Positions 1 to 3,733 of a stretch of DNA of 5,593 nt are shown piece by piece (position 1 is the first letter of the stretch; the number at the start of each line of letters is the position of its first letter). The notes under the pieces were generated by a model. That model searched no databases. It was not told where the DNA came from and was given only the letters and a program-made list of their open reading frames with translations. Source of the stretch: JANQRA01 sp050050035 (GTDB taxonomy: Bacteria; Actinomycetota; Acidimicrobiia; Spongiisociales; ZC4RG35); contig JASFVB010000180.1 in the NCBI GenBank assembly GCA_050050035.1, positions 1 to 5,593 on the forward strand. Reading direction: 5' to 3'. The position numbers and the translations under genes were made by a program.

Positions 1-364
1 GCTGATTCCGATGCACGTGGTGCCGTCCGGGCTGGTGATCATGGCCCACTGGCCGGAAGAGCAGATCGCCCGCTACCTGAGCCGTGACCTGGTCCGTTTG
101 ACGCCTCAGACCGTCACCGACCGCGACGAGATCAGACGACGTCTGGCCGAGGTCAAGACGAGGGGCTACGCATGGGTGTTCGAGGAGTTCGTGGAGGGCA
201 TCAACTCGGTCGCCGCCCCGGTCCTCTCCAAGAACGGTCTCATCACCGCGGCCCTGCACGTACACGGCCCGTCGTATCGCTTCCCGGGACCCGGTGAGGA
301 CGAACGTCTCGGACAGGCCGTCGCCGATGCGGCTCGTCGGCTATCCGAAGCCCTGGCCCGTTGA
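1..364 (+). CDS. IclR-family transcriptional regulator, C-terminal effector-binding domain (5' end outside window)
   Basis: The reading frame is open from the window edge (first full codon at 2) to a TGA at 362-364, giving 120 residues. The protein matches the second half of the IclR effector-binding domain. It has the PxHxxxSG-like entry (PMHVVPSGLVIMAHWPEEQ), the 'LTPQTVTD' segment, 'GYAWVFEEFVEGINSVAAPV' (family pattern GYAxDxEExxxGVxxVAAPV) and 'LITAALHVHGPSYRF' (family pattern ALSVSGPxxR). IclR proteins are usually about 250 residues with an N-terminal winged helix-turn-helix; that DNA-binding half lies upstream of the window, so this is an edge truncation and not a visibly broken gene. 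Members bind small metabolites and control catabolic operons, but the ligand cannot be read from sequence here. The stop overlaps the start of the DUF1697 gene (TTGA), so the two are probably translated together. Family assignment is confident; function is not. Confidence 0.85.
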   Translation, partial: LIPMHVVPSGLVIMAHWPEEQIARYLSRDLVRLTPQTVTDRDEIRRRLAEVKTRGYAWVFEEFVEGINSVAAPVLSKNGLITAALHVHGPSYRFPGPGEDERLGQAVADAARRLSEALAR

Positions 365-909
365 CTACTCACGTCGCCTTTCTCCGCGGAATCAACGTCG
401 GTGGCAGACGTCGGGTGCCCATGGAAGCGCTACGTGGGCTCGCCGAGTCGCTCGGTCTGAGCAACCCCACCACCTACATCCAGTCCGGGAACCTCGTCTT
501 CGATGCAGACGACGACACCACCCGGCTCACCCGGCTCCTGGAGTCGGCGCTCGAGCAACGGTTCGGCTTCGAGATCCCCGTCGTGACCCGGACCGGGGCC
601 GAGTTGGAGGAGGTCGCGCGCTCTCACCCGTTCACATCGCTGGGTCTCGACGAGAGGTACCTGATGGTGGCATTCCTCGACCGGGAGCCCGAGGTCGATA
701 TTGGAGATGTGCTCGATGCGGAGGACCTCCAGCCGGACCGCTTCGAGCTGAGCGGCCGGGAGGTCTATCTCGCCTACCCAAATGGCTCGGGGCGGTCGAG
801 GCTGACCCACGACCTGCTGCAACGCCGGCTTGCGGTGACCGCGACCATTCGCAACCGGAGGACGATCCTCCGACTCCTAGAGCTCAGCAGGCCGAACAGT
901 CGCATCTAG
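361..909 (+). CDS. DUF1697 family protein
   Basis: This is a 182-residue protein of the DUF1697 family, which has no established biochemical role. The family signatures are clear: 'FLRGINVGG' near residue 8, 'TYIQSGNLVF' around residues 38-47, 'AYPNGSGRSRLT' around residues 138-149 and a C-terminal 'RNRRTILRLLEL' (relatives usually have RNWxTVxKL, so the tryptophan is arginine here). The length is normal for the family. The start is TTG at 361: the LRGINVGG block lies before the first in-frame ATG (421), so a later start would delete the conserved core, and no in-frame ATG or GTG precedes it. TTG overlaps the IclR stop as TTGA and there is no strong Shine-Dalgarno sequence, which points to translational coupling with the IclR gene. 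Its last 33 bp overlap the convergent response-regulator gene on the minus strand. Confidence 0.88.
   Translation: MTTHVAFLRGINVGGRRRVPMEALRGLAESLGLSNPTTYIQSGNLVFDADDDTTRLTRLLESALEQRFGFEIPVVTRTGAELEEVARSHPFTSLGLDERYLMVAFLDREPEVDIGDVLDAEDLQPDRFELSGREVYLAYPNGSGRSRLTHDLLQRRLAVTATIRNRRTILRLLELSRPNSRI
856..872 (-). terminator. possible hairpin terminator of the USP-regulator operon
   Basis: A perfect inverted repeat CGGAGGA (856-862), loop CGA, TCCTCCG (866-872) begins 4 nt beyond the stop codon of the response regulator when read on the minus strand. Position and symmetry fit a transcription end signal, but no T-tract follows and it sits inside the DUF1697 coding sequence, so chance symmetry is possible. 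Confidence 0.3.
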
Positions 910-1632
910 GTCATCGACTCCCCCGAGAGCGGCCCTCAACTCCTCCCAGCTCTCCGCACACGACGGCCTTTGCAACGTCGCCTCGGCGTAGGCAATACGC
1001 GCCGCCGCCTCACTGCGTCGGTTCATGCCGAGCTTCGACAGCAGATTGGACACGTAGTTCTTCACGGTCTTCTCCGCCAGACCCATCTCCTCGGCTATCT
1101 CCCGATTGGTCTTCCCCATGGCGAGATGATGCGCCGCACGCCGCTCCTGAGGTGAGAGCCGCGCCAATACACCGCCCCCGGTGTCCCCAGGGTCCGACCC
1201 GATTCGACGCGCCGTCTCCGGATCCACGAAACGCTCGCCCGCATGTGCGCTTCGGATGGCCGCGATGAGATCGTCTCCGCGCACGTTCTTCAGGATGAAT
1301 GCCGAGGCACCCGCTGCAAACGAGTCGAGCAAGGCAGCATCGTCGGCGAACGCCGTCAGCATGACCAGACGTGTGTCGGGGTGACGAGCGTGAATCTCAC
1401 GGCAGAGAGTGACACCACTCATGTCGGGGAGCCGGACATCGAGGATGACCACGTCGGCCGGTTGCGTCTCCAGTCGAGCGAGACACTCCTCGGCGGTGGC
1501 CGCCTCCCCAACCACCTCCATGTCGTCATGCAGGTCGATGAGAGATCGGGAGCCCATGCGGACGACACCGTGGTCGTCGACGAGGAATATGCCGATGGGG
1601 CGGGTGAGAGCTGGGCTCGCCGCCAACGTCAT
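877..1632 (-). CDS. NarL/FixJ-family response regulator, DosR/DevR-like
   Basis: This is a 251-residue two-component response regulator that should bind DNA when phosphorylated. The receiver domain spans about residues 13-130, with acidic pair D19-D20, phospho-acceptor D65 in 'VILDVRLPD', T93 and K115 ('FILKNVRG'). After a linker, a LuxR-type helix-turn-helix covers about 156-215: 'LSPQERRAAHHLAMGKTNREIAEEM', then the recognition helix 'LAEKTVKNYVSNLLSKLGM'. That helix is nearly identical to M. tuberculosis DosR, including the residues aligned with its DNA-contacting K179, K182 and N183 (here K188, K191, N192). ATG at 1632 is chosen because it overlaps the USP stop as ATGA, has GGGAGG 9 nt upstream and gives a normal N-terminus. 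It is longer than DosR (217 residues), mainly through a 45-residue tail after GMNRR. The frame stays open far upstream, but that part is a shadow of the USP gene. It is the second gene of its operon. No histidine kinase lies beside it. Confidence 0.92.
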   Translation of the reverse strand: MTLAASPALTRPIGIFLVDDHGVVRMGSRSLIDLHDDMEVVGEAATAEECLARLETQPADVVILDVRLPDMSGVTLCREIHARHPDTRLVMLTAFADDAALLDSFAAGASAFILKNVRGDDLIAAIRSAHAGERFVDPETARRIGSDPGDTGGGVLARLSPQERRAAHHLAMGKTNREIAEEMGLAEKTVKNYVSNLLSKLGMNRRSEAAARIAYAEATLQRPSCAESWEELRAALGGVDDLDATVRPAEL

Positions 1633-2060
1633 CTCGTCTCGCCTCCCTCGCCCTCCTTGGCCACGAGCACGTCGCAGTGAGCGAGCTGGATGGCTCGATG
1701 TGCCGTGCTGCCCAGTATCAACGAGGCGAAGTCCCCCCTCCCACGTGTCCCGACGACCAGGAGACACGCGTCCACGTCGTTGGCATAGCTCACCAGCGTG
1801 TCCGGCGGGTAGCCATCCAGGTCGACCAACTCGTATGCCACGTCCAGCCCCTCCGCCAAGGGTCGAACGATGTCCCAGACCGCCCGACGCTCCGACTCGG
1901 TGAACTCGCCCAGGTCGATGGGAACGTCTGCGTACACGACCGGCACGTAGGACGCGTGGACCAGATGCAGGTCTGCATCCCTCCAGCGAGCTTGTTCCGC
2001 GGCCGTCTCGACGACTCGTCTCGCGGCCTGGGAGCCATCGACTCCCGCTACCACGATCAT
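1629..2060 (-). CDS. universal stress protein (UspA family), ATP-binding type
   Basis: This is a 143-residue single-domain cytoplasmic universal stress protein. The N-terminus 'MIVVAGVDGS' has the conserved aspartate (D8) of the first beta strand. The C-terminal part holds the complete nucleotide-binding signature G-2x-G-9x-G-S/T: G104, G107, G117, S118 in 'VVGTRGRGDFASLILGS'. It therefore belongs to the ATP-binding class (MJ0577/Rv2623-like), not the UspA class that lacks ATP. Length is typical. The start at 2060 is preferred over an in-frame ATG at 2087: it is preceded by AAAGGGA at good spacing, gives the family's usual N-terminus, and the upstream ATG lies inside a perfect palindrome without a Shine-Dalgarno sequence. 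It is the first gene of the operon, and its TGA overlaps the regulator's ATG (ATGA). A USP directly upstream of a DosR-like regulator repeats the Rv3134c-devR arrangement. Its partner and exact role are unknown. Confidence 0.92.
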   Translation of the reverse strand: MIVVAGVDGSQAARRVVETAAEQARWRDADLHLVHASYVPVVYADVPIDLGEFTESERRAVWDIVRPLAEGLDVAYELVDLDGYPPDTLVSYANDVDACLLVVGTRGRGDFASLILGSTAHRAIQLAHCDVLVAKEGEGGETR

Positions 2061-2082
2061 GAGAATCCCTTTCCCCGTGAGC

Positions 2083-2098
2083 GTCATACCTGTATGAC
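2083..2098. promoter_or_regulatory. perfect 7-2-7 palindrome, candidate operator of the USP-regulator operon
   Basis: The sequence GTCATAC-CT-GTATGAC is a perfect inverted repeat ending 23 bp upstream of the USP start codon. Its position in the leader or promoter of the minus-strand operon and its short spacer fit a site for a dimeric regulator. The A/T-containing arms stand out from the GC-rich surroundings. The cognate protein is unknown, and it does not match the DosR box. Confidence 0.4.
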
Positions 2099-2117
2099 AC
2101 CTTCACCACGGCCAAAA

Positions 2118-2134
2118 GACCCTGTCTCGGGGTC
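2118..2134. repeat. inverted repeat GACCC-N7-GGGTC in the divergent promoter region
   Basis: GACCC (2118-2122) and GGGTC (2130-2134) face each other across 7 bp, about 58-74 bp upstream of the USP start. It overlaps the first copy of the CTCGGGG direct repeat. Five-base arms can arise by chance in GC-rich DNA. Confidence 0.25.
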
Positions 2135-2139
2135 CCGCG
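2124..2139 (+). repeat. copy 1 of an imperfect direct repeat (GNCTCGGGGNC...CCGCG)
   Basis: GTCTCGGGGTC followed by CCGCG recurs at 2259-2277 as GACTCGGGGAC plus two extra bases and CCCGCG. One copy lies 64-79 bp upstream of the USP start and the other 20-38 bp upstream of the hsp20 start, so each side of the divergent region has one. The core resembles the GGGAC half-site of DosR boxes but lacks the canonical second half. A shared operator is an inference. Confidence 0.3.
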
Positions 2140-2159
2140 GTCCATTCCGGCGGCAAGCG

Positions 2160-2181
2160 GACCGGTGTCACAACACCGGTC
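2160..2181. promoter_or_regulatory. perfect 9-4-9 palindrome, candidate operator between usp and hsp20
   Basis: The arms GACCGGTGT (2160-2168) and ACACCGGTC (2173-2181) are exact reverse complements around CACA. This 22-bp element lies near the middle of the 236-bp divergent region, 99 bp upstream of the USP start and 115 bp upstream of the hsp20 start, a natural place for an operator acting on both promoters. As RNA it would form a strong hairpin, but no T-tract follows. No known consensus (HAIR, CIRCE, DosR box) is matched. Confidence 0.45.
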
Positions 2182-2231
2182 ATTTGGCTCTATGAGACGC
2201 TTCACACAGGCAAGACAATGGAATCAACTCC

Positions 2232-2275
2232 CGCGGCGGGGCCACGGGTCCCTGCCGCGACTCGGGGACAACCCG
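2232..2275 (+). promoter_or_regulatory. two mutually exclusive hairpins in the hsp20 leader
   Basis: Hairpin A pairs CGCGGC (2232-2237) and GGG (2238-2240) with CCC (2250-2252) and GCCGCG (2254-2259), with one bulged T. Hairpin B pairs CGGGT (2245-2249) and CCC (2250-2252) with GGG (2265-2267) and ACCCG (2271-2275), with a bulged ACA. They share 2245-2259, so only one can form. Hairpin B ends 4 nt before the AGGAGG ribosome-binding site. This could be a leader switch or simply GC-rich coincidence. The transcription start is unknown, so the leader may not contain all of it. Confidence 0.3.
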
Positions 2276-2277
2276 CG
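2259..2277 (+). repeat. copy 2 of the imperfect direct repeat, next to the hsp20 ribosome-binding site
   Basis: GACTCGGGGAC, then AA, then CCCGCG: the second copy of the element at 2124-2139. It contains an exact GGGAC (2265-2269), the half-site of the DosR family, while a GTCCC in the opposite orientation lies at 2248-2252. Their order and 12-bp separation do not make a standard DosR box. Confidence 0.3.
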
Positions 2278-2279
2278 AA

Positions 2280-2285
2280 AGGAGG
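2280..2285 (+). promoter_or_regulatory. strong Shine-Dalgarno sequence of hsp20
   Basis: AGGAGG, extended to AGGAGGTG, is a near-perfect complement of the 16S rRNA 3' end. It lies 11 nt before the GTG at 2297, slightly longer than optimal spacing. It fixes the GTG start, since an in-frame TAG at 2288-2290 rules out anything earlier. Confidence 0.8.
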
Positions 2286-2296
2286 TGTAGCGAATA

Positions 2297-2719
2297 GTGG
2301 AGTTGAAGCTCTGGTCTCCCTTCTTCGACATGGAGCGGGAGTGGCGTTTCGACTTCCCCAGGCTCTTTGGTGAGAGCGTCTTTGGATTCCGGCCAACGCT
2401 GGATGTCGTCAAGGGCGAGGGTGAGCTCGTCGTCACGGCGGAGCTGCCCGGCATCGATCCCGATGAGGTCGAGGTGGCCTTGGACGGCAACTTCCTGATG
2501 ATCAAGGGCGAGAAGTCCGAGGAGAAGGAAGTGTCCGAAGACGACCGTTACGTACACGAACGCGCCTATGGGAAGTTCCAGCGCCGTTTACCACTGCCCG
2601 AAGGTGTTAGTGCCGACAAGATCGCCGCCAACTACGACAAGGGCGTGCTCACGATCAAGGTGACGCTGCCCGAGGCGAAGACGATCGAGCCACGCACCAT
2701 CCCGGTGGAGAAGGTCTGA
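2297..2719 (+). CDS. Hsp20/alpha-crystallin family small heat-shock protein
   Basis: This is a 140-residue ATP-independent holdase chaperone of the Hsp20 family; such proteins form oligomers that bind unfolding proteins. A short N-terminal arm (1-32) is rich in aromatic residues (W6, F9, F10, W16, F18, F20, F24, F29, F31), as expected for client binding. The alpha-crystallin domain covers about 33-124, with 'TAELPGIDPDEVEVALDGNFLMIKGEK', 'ERAYGKFQRRLPLP' and the diagnostic 'YDKGVLTIKV' (113-122). The C-terminal tail carries the I-x-I/V anchor as I135-P136-V137, so the oligomer-forming parts look intact. Length is close to that of mycobacterial HspX (144). The start is GTG, set by AGGAGG at 2280 and an upstream in-frame stop. 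The gene is divergent from the USP-regulator operon across 236 bp and ends before a strong hairpin. Control by the neighbouring DosR-like regulator is likely by analogy with hspX but not shown. Confidence 0.95.
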   Translation: MELKLWSPFFDMEREWRFDFPRLFGESVFGFRPTLDVVKGEGELVVTAELPGIDPDEVEVALDGNFLMIKGEKSEEKEVSEDDRYVHERAYGKFQRRLPLPEGVSADKIAANYDKGVLTIKVTLPEAKTIEPRTIPVEKV

Positions 2720-2733
2720 GACGACCCCGGCAC

Positions 2734-2761
2734 GAGCGAGACCGGGTCACCGGTCTCGCTC
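2734..2761. terminator. hairpin terminator between convergent hsp20 and the antiporter gene
   Basis: GAGCGAGACCGG (2734-2745), loop GTCA, CCGGTCTCGCTC (2750-2761) form a perfect 12-bp stem. It lies 14 bp after the hsp20 stop and 18 bp beyond the antiporter stop read from the other side, so it can serve both converging transcripts. On the plus strand it is followed by TTCTC, only a weak T-tract; on the minus strand there is none. Confidence 0.75.
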
Positions 2762-2779
2762 TTCTCGCGTAATGGCCTT

Positions 2780-3730
2780 CTATGCCAGGAGCAGCACGTA
2801 GAAGGTGATGTAGATCAGAATCAGGGCCAGGCCAGTCACCCAGTCGTGCTTTCTTCGAGCGGCAAGCATGAGCACGACGAGGGTCACTGCTGCGGCACCC
2901 GCGATCGAGCCTCGTATCGCCAGGCCCCCGCTGACGGCGACCGGCGCGATGAGAGGGCCGACACCTATCGACAGAGTGGCGTCGACGAAGCTCGACCCGA
3001 GGGCGTCCCCGATGGCGAGCTCCGATTGACCACGTCTCAGCGCGGTGAACTCGACAACCAGCTCCGGCAGGGAGGTGCCTATCGACGCGCCAAAGAACGC
3101 AATCACGTACTCCGGCACCGCCATTGCCTCGGCGAGGACGGTCATGCCCCACACGGCTGCAAGTGCCCCACCGCCAACGACGACGAGGGATATGAGGACG
3201 ACGGCCACCTTCGACAACTTTCCTCGCGCACCCAGAGGTAGGTCGAGCTGAGTGCCCTCGGGTGCCCTGGAGAACGTGAGCACACTCCCAATGACCCAGG
3301 CGACGAGAAGCACCAGAGCATCCGTCCGGGACAGGAAGTCGTCGACCATCATCACCGCACCCAGCACCAATGCGGTCACGGTCGAGATTCCGACCAGCCC
3401 GAAACGACGTCTCGAAACAGCAAACGACGCCCCGGCAACGATGGGGAGAAGCCCGAGCACCAGGGTCACCTGGGTCACGGTGGAGCCGACAGAGTCACCG
3501 ACGTTCAGGTCGCCGTGACCTGTCACCGACGAGGCGATGGAGTTGGCGATCTCCGGGAGGTCGGTCCCGATCGCGAGCAGCGTGAACCCGATGACGAACC
3601 TCGGGATACGTGTGCCGGCGGCCAGATCGACGGTATTGGTGACGGCGACACGGCTGGCTGCAACGGCGCTCACGAACCCACCCACTACGGCGAGGACTGC
3701 AAGCACGAGACGCAGAGCACTGGCGTCCAT
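2780..3730 (-). CDS. CaCA-superfamily cation antiporter (Na+/Ca2+ exchanger family), variant ion site
   Basis: This is a 316-residue inner-membrane protein of the calcium/cation antiporter family (NCX_Mj, E. coli YrbG), the usual size for a ten-helix exchanger. Two inverted alpha-repeats are visible: alpha-1 'GFTLLAIGTDLPEIANSI...GDSVGSTVTQVTLVLGL' (about 48-94) and alpha-2 'GASIGTSLPELVVEF...GDALGSSFVDATLSIGV' (about 214-257), split by a polar loop near 153-174. Aligned by eye with NCX_Mj, glutamates E54 and E213 are kept (E60, E223), D240 is kept (D250), but S51 becomes D57 and N81 becomes Q87. Transport of Ca2+ or a related cation against Na+ or H+ is likely; the coupling ion is not readable. 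Its ATG lies 3 bp after the ATPase stop, and its GGGAGGAG ribosome site sits in the end of the ATPase gene, so it is the second gene of a coupled operon. Confidence 0.9.
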   Translation of the reverse strand: MDASALRLVLAVLAVVGGFVSAVAASRVAVTNTVDLAAGTRIPRFVIGFTLLAIGTDLPEIANSIASSVTGHGDLNVGDSVGSTVTQVTLVLGLLPIVAGASFAVSRRRFGLVGISTVTALVLGAVMMVDDFLSRTDALVLLVAWVIGSVLTFSRAPEGTQLDLPLGARGKLSKVAVVLISLVVVGGGALAAVWGMTVLAEAMAVPEYVIAFFGASIGTSLPELVVEFTALRRGQSELAIGDALGSSFVDATLSIGVGPLIAPVAVSGGLAIRGSIAGAAAVTLVVLMLAARRKHDWVTGLALILIYITFYVLLLA

Positions 3731-3733
3731 CGT

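Noticed and set aside
294..1268. Long plus-strand open frame of 324 codons
   Set aside because: It crosses the end of the IclR gene, all of DUF1697 and the antisense of the regulator. The product is Pro/Arg/Ser-rich with no family features; this is a GC-rich shadow frame.
2061..2087. Earlier ATG for the universal stress protein at 2087, adding nine residues
   Set aside because: No ribosome-binding site precedes it, it lies in a palindrome, and the ATG at 2060 has AAAGGGA upstream and gives the standard family N-terminus.
1633..2205. In-frame upstream extension of the response regulator, about 191 extra residues on the minus strand
   Set aside because: It lies in a different frame across the well-supported USP gene, is Arg/Gly-rich with no domain character, and the ATGA overlap with a Shine-Dalgarno at 1642-1647 gives a clear start at 1632.
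2061..2296. Canonical DosR box (TTSGGGACTWWAGTCCCSAA) between usp and hsp20
   Set aside because: Scanning both strands by eye found GGGAC/GTCCC half-sites at 2248-2252 and 2265-2269, but in the wrong order and spacing. No full box could be called.
2061..2296. Sigma-70-type -35/-10 promoters, CIRCE or HAIR heat-shock operators
   Set aside because: TATGAG (2191) and GACAAT (2214) are only loose -10 candidates without well-spaced -35 partners. No CIRCE or HAIR consensus is visible.
2846..3241. Plus-strand open frames across the antiporter and ATPase genes (for example 2846-3241, 3515-3895, 3968-4306, 5136-5531)
   Set aside because: All are antisense to strongly supported membrane-protein genes and have low-complexity products without recognisable motifs.
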